A DNA stretch of 64,000 nucleotides from Osmia lignaria lignaria. Its lineage: Eukaryota > Arthropoda > Insecta > Hymenoptera > Megachilidae. Under the pieces are notes generated by a model, which saw nothing but the letters and a program-made list of their open reading frames with translations, was not told where the DNA came from and did no database searches. Of this stretch, positions 32,134 through 44,047 are shown piece after piece (positions within the stretch are counted from its first letter, which is position 1; each line of letters opens with the position of its first letter). The position numbers and the translations under genes are program-made. Where the stretch lies: the NCBI RefSeq assembly GCF_051020975.1, contig NW_027478168.1, positions 2,046,001 through 2,110,000 on the forward strand, given 5' to 3'.

Positions 32134-34709
32134 TTGCAGATTTATCTCAAGGGAAGGGACCTGACGGACATATTTCGAGATATTTCTTCTTCTTGTTGTT
32201 CTTCTTCTGCACAGCTAAGCTGGAAGTGGCATTTACAGCTCGCAATAGTGCAGAGTTATCTCAAAGAAAGGGGCCACGGTGTTTCTGTATCTCTATTATG
32301 TTGGTGCGGCTTCGGAACTTTTAAATATCTTGATATATCTCGAGAACTACGCATCTGATCAAAAAATATCATAGAACATAAAAAGTAGGAAACTTAATTC
32401 TCTACAAAAAAGGTCTCTTAACATTTTGCCATAGCTCTCTTCGTTTCCGAGATATTTGCAGATTCAGCTCAAAGGAACTGGCCTGACGGACATATTTCGA
32501 GATATTTCTTCTTCTTGTTGTTCTTCCTCTGCACAGCTAAGCTGGAAGTGGCATTTGCAGCTCGCAATAGTGCAGAGTTATCTCAAAGAAAGGGGCCACG
32601 GTGTTTCTGTATCTCTATTATGTTGGTGCGGCTTCGGAACTTTTAAATATCTTGATATATCTCGAGAACTACGCATCTGATCAAAAAATATCATAGAACA
32701 TAAAAAGTAGGAAACTTAATTCTCTACAAAAAAGGTCTCTTAACATTTTGCCATAGCTCGCTTCGTTTCCGAGATATTTGCAGATTCATCTCAAAGGAAC
32801 TGGCCTGACGGACATATTTCGAGATTTTTCTTCTTCTTGTTGTTCTTCCTCTGCACAGCTAAGCTGGAAGTGGCATTTGCAGCTCGCAATAGTGCAGAGT
32901 TATCTCAAAGAAAGGGGCCACGGCGTTTCTGTATCTCTATTATGTTGGTGCGGCTTCGGAACTTTTAAATATCTTGATATATCTCGAAAACTACGCTTCT
33001 GATCAAAAAACATCATAGAACATAAATTGTAGGAAACATAATTCTCTACAAAAAAGGTCTCTTAACATTTTGCCATACCTCGCTTCGTTTCCGAGATATT
33101 TGCAGATTTATCTCAAGGGAAGGGGCCTGACGGACATATTTTGAGATATTTCTTCTTCTTGTTGTTCTTCTTCTGCACAGCTAAGCTGGAAGTGGCATTT
33201 ACAGCTCGCAATAGTGCAGAGTTATCTCAAAGAAAGGGGCCACGGTGTTTCTGTATCTCTATTATGTTGGTGCGGCTTCGGAACTTTTAAATATCTTGAT
33301 ATATCTCGAGAACTACGCATCTGATCAAAAAATATCATAGAATATAAAAAGTAGGAAACTTAATTCTCTACAAAAAAGGTCTCTTAACATTTTGCCATAG
33401 CTCGCTTCGTTTCCGAGATATTTGCAGATTTATCTCAAGGGAAGGGGCCTGACGGACATATTTCGAGATATTTCTTCTTCTTGTTGTTCTTCTTCTGCAC
33501 AGCTAAGCTGGAAGTGGCATTTGCGGCTCGCACTAGTGCAGAGTTATCTCAAAGAAAGAGGCCACGGTGTTTCTGTATCCCTATTATGTTGGTGCGGCTT
33601 CGGAACTTTTAAATATCTCGATATATCTCGAAAACTACGCTTCTGATCAAAAAATATCATAGAACATAAATTGTAGGAAACATAATTCTCTACAAAAAAT
33701 GTCTCTTAACATTTCGCCATAGCTCGCTTCGTTTCCGAGATATTTGCAGATTCAGCTCAAAGGAACTGGCCTGACGGACATATTTCGAGATATTTCTTCT
33801 TCTTGTTGTTCTTCCTCTGCACAGCTAAGCTGGAAGTGGCATTTGCAGCTCGCAATAGTGCAGAGTTATCTCAAAGAAAGGGGCCACGGTGTTTCTGTAT
33901 CTCTATTATGTTGGTGCGGCTTCGGAACTTTTAAATATCTTGATATATCTCGAGAACTACGCATCTGCTCAAAAAATATCATAGAACATAAAAAGTAGGA
34001 AACTTAATTCTCTACACAAAAGGTCTCTTAACATTTTGCCATAGCTCGCTTCGTTTCCGAGATATTTGCAGATTTATCTCAAGGGAAGGGGCCTGACGGA
34101 CATATTTCGAGATATTTCTTCTTCTTGTTGTTCTTCTTCTGCACAGCTAAGCTGGAAGTGGCATTTGCGGCTCGCACTAGTGCAGAGTAATCTCAAAGAA
34201 AGGGGCCACGGTGTTTCTGTATCTCTATTATGTTGGTGCGGCTTCGGAACTTTTAAATATCTCGATGTATCTCGAAAACTACGCTTCTGATCAAAAAATA
34301 TCATAGAATATAAATTGTAGGAAACATAATTCTCTACAAAAAAGGTCTCTTAACATTTTGCCATAGCTCGCTTCGTTTCCGAGATATTTGCAGATATATC
34401 TCAAGGGAAGGGGCCAGACGGACATATTTCAAGATATTTCTTCTTCTTGTTGTTCTTCTTCTGTACAGCTAAGCTGGAAGTGGCATTTACAGCTCGCAAT
34501 AGTGCAGAGTTATCTCAAAGAAAGGGGCCACGGTGTTTCTGTATCTCTATTATGTTGGTGCGGCTTCGGAACTTTTAAATATCTTGATATATCTCGAGAA
34601 CTACGCATCTGATCAAAAAATATCATAGAACATAAAAAGTAGGAAACTTAATTCTCTACAAAAAAGGTCTCTTAACATTTTGCCATAGCTCGCTTCGTTT
34701 CCGAGATAT
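32134..34709 (+). repeat. 8-mer higher-order repeat, copy 2 (2576 bp)
   Basis: This is near-perfect with copy 1 across eight units (32134, 32456, 32778, 33100, 33422, 33744, 34066, 34388). Differences I noticed are CTGTACAGC for CTGCACAGC near 34462, and AAAAGGTCTC here against AAAAGCTCTC at the end of copy 1. It contains the unit at 33100 with TTTTGAGATA, which has a TGA in the usual open frame, as does 30524. Confidence 0.93.
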
Positions 34710-36963
34710 TTGCAGATTTATCTCAAGGGAAGGGACCTGACGGACATATTTCGAGATATTTCTTCTTCTTGTTGTTCTTCTTCTGCACAGCTAAGCTGGA
34801 AGTGGCATTTACAGCTCGCAATAGTGCAGAGTTATCTCAAAGAGAGGGGCCACGGTGTTTCTGTATCTCTATTATGTTGGTGCGGCTTCGGAACTTTTAA
34901 ATATCTTGATATATATCGAGAACTACGCATCTGATCAAAAAATATCATAGAAGATAAAAAGTAGGAAACTTAATTCTCTACAAAAAAGGTCTCTTAACAT
35001 TTTGCCATAGCTCGCTTCGTTTCCGAGATATTTGCAGATTTATCTCAAGGGAAGGGGCCTGACGGACATATTTCGAGATATTTCTTCTTCTTGTTGTTCT
35101 TCTTCTGCACAGCTAAGCTGGAAGTGGCATTTGCGGCTCGCACTAGTGCAGAGTTATCTCAAAGAAAGGGGCCACGGTATTTCTGTATCCCTATTATGTT
35201 GGTGCGGCTTCGGAACTTTTAAATATCTCGATATATCTCGAAAACTACGCTTCTGATCAAAAAATATCATAGAACATAAATTGTAGGAAACAGAATTCTC
35301 TACAAAAAAGGTCTCTTAACATTTTGCCATAGCTCGCTTCGTTTCCGAGATATTTGCAGATATATCTCAAGGGAAGGGGCCTGACGGACATATTTCGAGA
35401 TATTTCTTCTTCTTGTTGTCCTTCTTCTGCACAGCTAAGCTGGAAGTGGCATTTACAGCTCGCAATAGTGCAGAGTTATCTCAAAGAAAGGGGCCACGGT
35501 GTTTCTGTATCTCTATTATGTTGGTGCGGCTTCGGAACTTTTAAATATCTTGATATATCTCGAGAACTACGCATCTGATCAAAAAATATCATAGAATATA
35601 AAAAGTAGGAAACTTAATTCTCTACAAAAAAGGTCTCTTAACATTTTGCCATAGCTCGCTTCGTTTCCGAGATATTTGCAGATTTATCTCAAGGGAAGGG
35701 GCCTGACGGACATATTTCGAGATATTTCTTCTTCTTGTTGTGCTTCTTCTGCACAGCTAAGCTGGAAGTGGCATTTGCGGCTCGCACTAGTGCAGAGTTA
35801 TCTCAAAGAAAGAGGCCACGGTGTTTCTGTATCCCTATTATGTTGGTGCGGCTTCGGAACTTTTAAATATCTCGATATATCTCGAAAACTACGCTTCTGA
35901 TCAAAAAATATCATAGAACATAAATTGTAGGAAACATAATTCTCTACAAAAAATGTCTCTTAACATTTTGCCATAGCTCGCTTCGTTTCCGAGATATTTG
36001 CAGATTCAGCTCAAAGGAACTGGCCTGACGGACATATTTCGAGATATTTCTTCTTCTTGTTGTTCTTCCTCTGCACAGCTAAGCTGGAAGTGGCATTTGC
36101 AGCTCGCAATAGTGCAGAGTTATCTCAAAGAAAGGGGCCACGGTGTTTCTGTATCTCTATTATGTTGGTGCGGCTTCGGAACTTTTAAATATCTTGATAT
36201 ATCTCGAGAACTACGCATCTGCTCAAAAAATATCATAGAACATAAAAAGTAGGAAACTTAATTCTCTACACAAAAGGTCTCTCAACATTTTGCCATAGCT
36301 CGCTTCGTTTCCGAGATATTTGCAGATTTATCTCAAGGGAAGGGGCCTGACGGACATATTTCGAGATATTTCTTCTTCTTGTTGTTCTTCTTCTGCACAG
36401 CTAAGCTGGAAGTGGCATTTGCGGCTCGCACTAGTGCAGAGTTATCTCAAAGAAAGGGGCCACGGTGTTTCTGTATCTCTATTATGTTGGTGCGGCTTCG
36501 GAACTTTTAAATATCTCGATGTATCTCGAAAACTACGCTTCTGATCAAAAAATATCATAGAATATAAATTGTAGGACACATAATTCTCTACAAAAGAGGT
36601 CTCTTAACATTTTGCCATAGCTTGCTTCGTTTCCGAGATATTTGCAGATATATCTCAAGGGAAGGGGCCAGACGGACATATTTCGAGATATTTCTTCTTC
36701 TTGTTGTTCTTCTTCTGCACAGCTAAGCTGGAAGTGGCATTTGCGGCTCGCACTAGCGCAGAGTTATCTCAAAGAAAGGGGCCACGGTGTTTCTGTATCT
36801 CTATTATGTTGGTGCGGCTTCGGAACTTTTAAATATCTCGATATATCTCGAAAACTACGCTTCTGATCAAAAAATATCATACAACATAAATTGTAGGAAA
36901 CATAACTCTCTACAAAAAAGGTCTCTTAACATTTTGCCATAGCTCGCTTGGTTTCCGAGATAT
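34710..36963 (+). repeat. 7-unit derivative of the 8-mer (2254 bp)
   Basis: The block begins with the GGGAAGGGACC unit (34710), like the 8-mer. It then has two units of other types (35032 with GGTATTTCTG, 35354 with TGTCCTTC), and rejoins the 8-mer order with 35676 (AAAGAGGCC), 35998 (CATCTGCTCAAAAA), 36320 (CTACACAAAAGG before it) and 36642 (GGGCCAGACGG). Units 35676-36642 match 33422-34388 at 2254 bp, one monomer less than 2576. Unit 34710 has a mixed 3' part (GATATATATCGAG). Confidence 0.88.
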
Positions 36964-37929
36964 TTGCAGATATATCTCAAGGGAAGGGGCCTGACGGACA
37001 TATTTCGAGATATTTCTTCTTCTTGTTGTTCTTCCTCTGCACAGCTAAGCTGGAAGTGGCATTTGCAGCTCGCACTAGTGCAGAGTTATCTCAAAGAATG
37101 GGGCCACGGTGTTTCTGTATCTCTATTATGTTGGTGCGGTTTCGGAACTTTTAAATATCTTGATATATCTCGAGAACTACGCATCTGATCAAAAAATATC
37201 ATAGAACATGAAAAGTAGGAAACTTAATTCTCTACAAAAGAGGTCTCTTAACATTTTGCCATAGCTCGCTTCGTTTCCGAGATATTTGCAGATTTATCTC
37301 AAGGGAAGGGGCCTGACGGACATATTTCGAGATATTTCTTCTTCTTGTTGTTCTTCTTCTGCACAGCTAAGCTGGAAGTGGCATTTGCGGCTCGCACTAG
37401 CGCAGAGTTATCTCAAAGAAAGGGGCCACGGTGTTTCTGTATCTCTATTATGTTGGTGCGGCTTCGGAACTTTTAAATATCTCGATATATCTCGAAAACT
37501 ACGCTTCTGATCAAAAAATATCATACAACATAAATTGTAGGAAACATAATTCTCTACAAAAAAGGTCTCTTAACATTTTGCCATAGCTCGCTTGGTTTCC
37601 GAGATATTTGCAGATATATCTCAAGGGAAGGGGCCTGACGGATATATTTCGAGATATTTCTTCTTCTTGTTGTTCTTCCTCTGCACAGCTAAGCTGGAAG
37701 TGGCATTTGCAGCTCGCACTAGTGCAGAGTTATCTCAAAGAATGGGGCCACGGTGTTTCTGTATCTCTATTATGTTGGTGCGGTTTCGGAACTTTTAAAT
37801 ATCTTGATATATCTCGAGAACTACGCATCTGATCAAAAAATATCATAGAACATGAAAAGTAGGAAACTTAATTCTCTACAAAAGAGGTCTCTTAACATTT
37901 TGCCATAGCTCGCTTCGTTTCCGAGATAT
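36642..37929 (+). repeat. Dimer higher-order repeat, 644 bp, about two copies
   Basis: Units 36642 and 37286 share CACTAGCGCAGAG and CATACAACATAAATTG. Units 36964 and 37608 share CGCTTGGTTTCC upstream, GAATGGGGCCACGG, GTGCGGTTTCGG and GAACATGAAAAGTAGG. The 5' end of 36642 still carries GGGCCAGACGG from the 8-mer, so the dimer starts inside that unit. Small differences separate the copies (CATAACTCTC against CATAATTCTC; GACGGACATAT against GACGGATATAT). Confidence 0.88.
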
Positions 37930-38573
37930 TTGCAGATTTATCTCAAGGGAAGGGGCCTGACGGACATATTTCGAGATATTTCTTCTTCTTGTTGTTCTTC
38001 TTCTGCACAGCTAAGCTGGAAGTGGCATTTGCGGCTCGCACTAGTGCAGAGTTATCTCAAAGAAAGGGGCCACGGTATTTCTGTATCTCTATTATGTTGG
38101 TGCGGCTTCGGAACTTTTAAATATCTTGATATATATCGAGAACTACGCATCTGATCAAAAAATATCATACAAGATAAAAAGTAGGAAACTTAATTCTCTA
38201 CAAAAAAGGTCTCTTAACATTTTGCCATAGCTCGCTTCGTTTTCGAGATATTTGCAGATTTATCTCAAGGGAAGGGGCCTGACGGACATATTTCGAGATA
38301 TTTCTTCTTCTTGTTGTTCTTCTTCTGCGCAGCTAAGCTGGAAGTGGCATTTGCAGCTCGCAATAGTGCAGAGATATCTCAAAGAAAGGGGCCACGCTGT
38401 TTCTGTATCTCTATTATGTTGGTGCGGCTTCGGAACTTTTAAATATCTTGATATATATCGAGAGCTACGCGTCTGATCAAAAAATATCATAGAACATAAA
38501 AAGTAGGAAACATAATTCTCTACAAGAAAGGTCTCTTAACATTTTGCCATAGCTCGCTTCGTTTCCGAGATAT
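37930..38573 (+). repeat. Two linking monomers
   Basis: Units 37930 and 38252 connect the dimer to the 7-mer. 37930 combines a family 2 middle and GGTATTTCTG with GATATATATCGAG. 38252 has TCTGCGCAGC, GAGATATCTC, CCACGCTG and GATATATATCGAGAGC with CGCGTC, and its 3' end matches type g of the following 7-mer (40506, 42438). Confidence 0.8.
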
Positions 38574-40827
38574 TTGCAGATATATCTCAAGGGAAGGGGC
38601 CTGACGGACATATTTCGAGATATTTCTTCTTCTTGTTGTTCTTCTTCTGCACAGCTAAGCTGGAAGTGGCATTTGCAGCTCGCAATAGTGCAGAGTTATC
38701 TCAAAGAAAGGGGCCACGGTGTTTCTGTATCTCTATTATGTTGGTGCGGCTTCGGAACTTTTAAATATCTTGATATATCTCGAGAACTACGCATCTGATC
38801 AAAAAATATCATAGAACATAAAAAGTAGGAAACTTAATTCTCTACAAAAAAGGTCTCTTAACATTTTGTCATAGCTCGCTTCGTTTCCGAGATATTTGCA
38901 GATATATCTCAAGGGAAGGGGCCTGACGGACATATTTCGAGATATTTCTTCTTCTTGTTGTTCTTCTTCTGCACAGCTAAGCTGGAAGTGGCATTTGCGG
39001 CTCGCACTAGTGCAGAGTTATCTCAAAGAAAGGGGCCACGGTGTTTCTGTATCCCTATTATGTTGGTGCGGCTTCGGAATTTTTAAATATCTCGATATAT
39101 CTCGAAAACTACGCTTCTGATCAAAAAATATCATAGAACTTAAATTGTAGGAAACATAATTCTCTACAAAAAACGTCTCTTAACATTTTGCCATAGCTCG
39201 CTTCGTTTCCGAGATATTTGCCGATTCAGCTCAAAGGAACTGGCCTGACGGACATATTTCGAGATATTTCTTCTTCTTGTTGTTCTTCCTCTGCACAGCT
39301 AAGCTGGAAGTGGCATTTGCAGCTCGCAATAGTGCAGAGTTATCTCAAAGAAAGGGGCCACGGTGTTTCTGTATCTCTATTATGTTGGTGCGGCTTCGGA
39401 ACTTTTAAATATCTTGATATATCTCGAGAACTACGCATCTGATCAAAAAAGATCATAGAACATAAAAAGTAGGAAACTTAATTCTCTACAAAAAAGGTCT
39501 CTTAACATTTTGCCATAGCTCGCTTCGTTTCCGAGATATTTGCAGATTTATCTCAAGGGAAGGGGTCTGACGGACATATTTCGAGATATTTCTTCTTCTT
39601 GTTGTTCTTCTTCTGCACAGCTAAGCTGGAAGTGGCATTTGCGGCTCGCACTAGCGCAGAGTTATCTCAAAGGAAGGGGCCACGGTGTTTCTGTATCGCT
39701 ATTATGTTGGTGCGGCTTCGGAACTTTTAAATATCTCGATATATCTCGAAAACTACGCTTCTGATCAAAAAATATCATAGAACATAAAAAGTAGGAAACT
39801 TAATTCTCTACAAAAAAGGTCTCTTAACATTTTGCCATAGCCCTCTTCGTTTCCGAGATATTTGCAGATTTATCTCAAGGGAAGGGGCCTGACGGACATT
39901 AATCGAGATATTTCTTCTTCTTGATGTTCTTCTTCTGCACAGCTAAGCTGGAAGTGGCATTTGCAGCTCGCAATAGTGCAGAGTTATCTCAAAGAAAGGG
40001 GCCACGGTGTTTCAGTATCTCTATTATGTTGGTGCGGCTTCGGAACTTTTAAATATCTTGATATATCTCGAGAACTACGCATCTGATCAAAGAATATCAT
40101 AGAACATAAATTGTAGGAAACATAAATCTCTACAAAAAAGGTCTCTTAACATTTTGCCATAGCTCGCTTCGTTTCCGAGATATTTGCAGATATATCTCAA
40201 GGGAAGGGGCCTGACGGACATATTTCGAGATATTTCTTCTTCTTGTTGTTCTTCTTCTGCACAGCTAAGCTGGAAGTGGCATTTACAGCTCGCAATAGTG
40301 CAGAGTTATCTCAAAGAAAGGGGCCACGGTGTTTCTGTATCTCTATTATGTTGGTGCGGCTTCGGAACTTTTAAATATCTTGACATATCTCGAGAACTAC
40401 GCATCTGATCAAAAAATATCATCGAAGATAAAAAGTAGGAAACTTAATTCTCTACAAAAAAGGTCTCTTAACATTTTGCCATAGCTCGCTTCGTTTCCGA
40501 GATATTTGCAGATATATCTCAAGGGAAGGGGCCTGACGGACATATTTCGAGATATTTCTTCTTCTTGTTGTTCTTCTTCTGCACAGCTAAGCTGGAAGTG
40601 GCATTTGCGGCTCGCACTAGTGCAGAGTTATCTCAAAGAAAGGGGCCACGGTGTTTCTGTATCTCTATTATGTTGGTGCGGCTTCGGAACTTTTAAATAT
40701 CTTGATATATATCGAGAGCTACGCGTCTGATCAAAAAATATCATAGAACATAAAAAGTAGGAAACATAATTCTCTACAAGAAAGGTCTCTTAACATTTTG
40801 CCATAGCTCGCTTCGTTTCCGAGATAT
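38574..40827 (+). repeat. 7-mer higher-order repeat (a-b-c-d-e-f-g), 2254 bp
   Basis: Units start at 38574 (a), 38896 (b: TTTTGTCATAGC before it, TTCGGAATTTTT), 39218 (c: GCCGATTCAGC, AAAAGATCATAG), and 39540 (d: CACTAGCGCAGAG, TATCGCTATT). They continue with 39862 (e: GACATTAATCGAG, TTGATGTTC, TTTCAGTATC, CAAAGAATATC), 40184 (f: CTTGACATATC, ATCATCGAAGAT) and 40506 (g: GATATATATCGAGAGC, CGCGTC). Unit e carries several in-frame stops and cannot code. This full version is followed by two shorter ones. Confidence 0.92.
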
Positions 40828-42759
40828 TTGCAGATATATCTCAAGGGAAGGGGCCTGACGGACATATTTCGAGATATTTCTTCTTCTTGTTGTTCTTCTT
40901 CTGCACAGCTAAGCTGGAAGTGGCATTTGCAGCTCGCAATAGTGCAGAGTTATCTCAAAGAAAGGGGCCACGGTGTTTCTGTATCTCTATTATGTTGGTG
41001 CGGCTTCGGAACTTTTAAATATCTTGATATATCTCGAGAACTACGCATCTGATCAAAAAATATCATAGAACATAAAAAGTAGGAAACTTAATTCTCTACA
41101 AAAAAGGTCTCTTAACATTTTGTCATAGCTCGCTTCGTTTCCGAGATATTTGCAGATATATCTCAAGGGAAGGGGCCTGACGGACATATTTCGAGATATT
41201 TCTTCTTCTTGTTGTTCTTCTTCTGCACAGCTAAGCTGGAAGTGGCATTTGCGGCTCGCACTAGTGCACAGTTATCTCAAAGAAAGGGGCCACGGTGTTT
41301 CTGTATCCCTATTATGTTGGTGCGGCTTCGGAATTTTTAAATATCTCGATATATCTCGAAAACTACGCTTCTGATCAAAAAATATCATAGAACTTAAATT
41401 GTAAGAAACATAATTCTCTACAAAAAACGTCTCTTAACATTTTGCCATAGCTCGCTTCGTTTCCGAGATATTTGCCGATTCAGCTCAAAGGAACTGGCCT
41501 GACGGACATATTTCGAGATATTTCTTCTTCTTGTTGTTCTTCCTCTGCACAGCTAAGCTGGAAGTGGCATTTGCAGCTCGCAATAGTGCAGAGTTATCTC
41601 AAAGAAAGGGGCCACGGTGTTTCTGTATCTCTATTATGTTGGTGCGGCTTCGGAACTTTTAAATATCTTGATATATCTCGAGAACTACGCATCTGATCAA
41701 AAAAGATCATAGAACATAAAAAGTAGGAAACTTAATTCTCTACAAAAAAGGTCTCTTAACATTTTGCCATAGCTCGCTTCGTTTCCGAGATATTTGCAGA
41801 TTTATCTCAAGGGAAGGGGCCTGACGGACATATTTCGAGATATTTCTTCTTCTTGTTGTTCTTCTTCTGCACAGCTAAGCTGGAAGTGGCATTTGCGGCT
41901 CGCACTAGCGCAGAGTTATCTCAAAGGAAGGGGCCACGGTGTTTCTGTATCGCTATTATGTTGGTGCGGCTTCGGAACTTTTAAATATCTCGATATATCT
42001 CGAAAACTACGCTTCTGATCAAAAAATATCGTAGAACATAAAAAGTAGGAAACTTAATTCTCTACAAAAAAGGTCTCTTAACATTTTGCCATAGCCCTCT
42101 TCGTTTCCGAGATATTTGCAGATTTATCTCAAGGGAAGGGGCCTGACGGACATTAATCGAGATATTTCTTCTTCTTGATGTTCTTCTTCTGCACAGCTAA
42201 GCTGGAAGTGGCATTTACAGCTCGCAATAGTGCAGAGTTATCTCAAAGAAAGGGGCCACGGTGTTTCTGTATCTCTATTATGTTGGTGCGGCTTCGGAAC
42301 TTTTAAATATCTTGACATATCTCGAGAACTACGCATCTGATCAAAAAATATCATCGAAGATAAAAAGTAGGAAACGTAATTCTCTACAAAAAAGGTCTCT
42401 TAACATTTTGCCATAGCTCGCTTCGTTTCCGAGATATTTGCAGATATATCTCAAGGGAAGGGGCCTGACGGACATATTTCGAGATATTTCTTCTTCTTGT
42501 TGTTCTTCTTCTGCACAGCTAAGCTGGATGTGGCATTTGCGGCTCGCACTAGTGCAGAGTTATCTCAAAGAAAGGGGCCACGGTGTTTCTGTATCTCTAT
42601 TATGTTGGTGCGGCTTCGGAACTTTTAAATATCTTGATATATATCGAGAGCTACGCGTCTGATCAAAAAATATCATAGAACATAAAAAGTAGGAAACATA
42701 ATTCTCTACAAGAAAGGTCTCTTAACATTTTGCCATAGCTCGCTTCGTTTCCGAGATAT
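40828..42759 (+). repeat. 6-mer derivative (a-b-c-d-[e/f]-g), 1932 bp
   Basis: Units are 40828 a, 41150 b, 41472 c, 41794 d, 42116 e/f and 42438 g. Units a to d repeat the 7-mer with few changes (GTGCACAG and TGTAAGAAAC in b). Unit 42116 starts as e (GACATTAATCGAG, TTGATGTTC) but from TTTACAGC onward reads as f (GTTTCTGTATC, CTTGACATATC, ATCATCGAAGAT). The switch lies between about 42181 and 42224. One monomer is lost relative to the 7-mer. Confidence 0.92.
42116..42437 (+). repeat. Chimeric monomer e/f
   Basis: The 5' 65 or so bases carry the ATTAATCGAG and TTGATG markers of type e. The rest carries TTTACAGC, CTTGACATATC and ATCATCGAAGAT of type f. The crossover interval is about 43 bases (42181-42224), within sequence identical between the parents. 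The product is exactly one unit long, so exchange was in monomer register. Confidence 0.92.
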
Positions 42760-44047
42760 TTGCAGATATATCTCAAGGGAAGGGGCCTGACGGACATATT
42801 TCGAGATATTTCTTCTTCTTGTTGTTCTTCTTCTGCACAGCTAAGCTGGAAGTGGCATTTGCAGCTCGCAATAGTGCAGAGTTATCTCAAAGAAAGGGGC
42901 CACGGTGTTTCTGTATCTCTATTATGTTGGTGCGGCTTCGGAACTTTTAAATATCTTGATATATCTCGAGAACTACGCATCTGATCAAAAAATATCATAG
43001 AACATAAAAAGTAGGAAACTTAATTCTCTACAAAAAAGGTCTCTTAACATTTTGTCATAGCTCGCTTCGTTTCCGAGATATTTGCAGATATATCTCAAGG
43101 GAAGGGGCCTGACGGACATATTTCGAGATATTTCTTCTTCTTGTTGTTCTTCTTCTGCACAGCTAAGCTGGAAGTGGCATTTGCGGCTCGCACTAGTGCA
43201 GAGTTATCTCAAAGAAAGGGGCCACGGTGTTTCTGTATCCCTATTATGTTGGTGCGGCTTCGGAATTTTTAAATATCTCGATATATCTCGAAAACTACGC
43301 TTCTGATCAAAAAATATCATAGAACATAAAAAGTAGGAAACTTAATTCTCTACAAAAAAGGTCTCTTAACATTTTGCCATAGCCCTCTTCGTTTCCGAGA
43401 TATTTGCAGATTTATCTCAAGGGAAGGGGCCTGACGGACATTAATCGAGATATTTCTTCTTCTTGATGTTCTTCTTCTGCACAGCTAAGCTGGAAGTGGC
43501 ATTTGCAGCTCGCAATAGTGCAGAGTTATCTCAAAGAAAGGGGCCACGGTGTTTCAGTATCTCTATTATGTTGGTGCGGCTTCGGAACTTTTAAATATCT
43601 TGATATATCTCGAGAACTACGCATCTGATCAAAGAATATCATAGAACATAAATTGTAGGAAACATAAATCTCTACAAAAAAGGTCTCTTAACATTTTGCC
43701 ATAGCTCGCTTCGTTTCCGAGATATTTGCAGATATATCTCAAGGGAAGGGGCCTGACGGACATATTTCGAGATATTTCTTCTTCTTGTTGTTCTTCTTCT
43801 GCACAGCTAAGCTGGAAGTGGCATTTACAGCTCGCAATAGTGCAGAGTTATCTCAAAGAAAGGGGCCACGGTGTTTCTGTATCTCTATTATGTTGGTGCG
43901 GCTTCGGAACTTTTAAATATCTTGACATATCTCGAGAACTACGCATCTGATCAAAAAATATCATCGAAGATAAAAAGTAGGAAACTTAATTCTCTACAAA
44001 AAAGGTCTCTTAACATTTTGCCATAGCTCGCTTCGTTTCCGAGATAT
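42760..44047 (+). repeat. 4-mer derivative (a-[b/d]-e-f), 1288 bp
   Basis: Units are 42760 a, 43082 b/d, 43404 e and 43726 f. Unit 43082 has the b markers TTTTGTCATAGC (upstream), TATCCCTATT and TTCGGAATTTTT, then changes to the d end GAACATAAAAAGTAGG and GCCATAGCCCTC. The switch lies between about 43268 and 43325. Part of b, all of c and part of d are gone. The unit after f (44048) is not type g, so the series stops here. Confidence 0.9.
43082..43403 (+). repeat. Chimeric monomer b/d
   Basis: The upstream and central part is type b (TATCCCTATT, TTCGGAATTTTT); the last quarter and the junction to the next unit are type d (AAAAAGTAGGAAACTTA, GCCATAGCCCTC). The exchange lies at about 43268-43325 and skips two monomers (644 bp). 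Confidence 0.9.
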
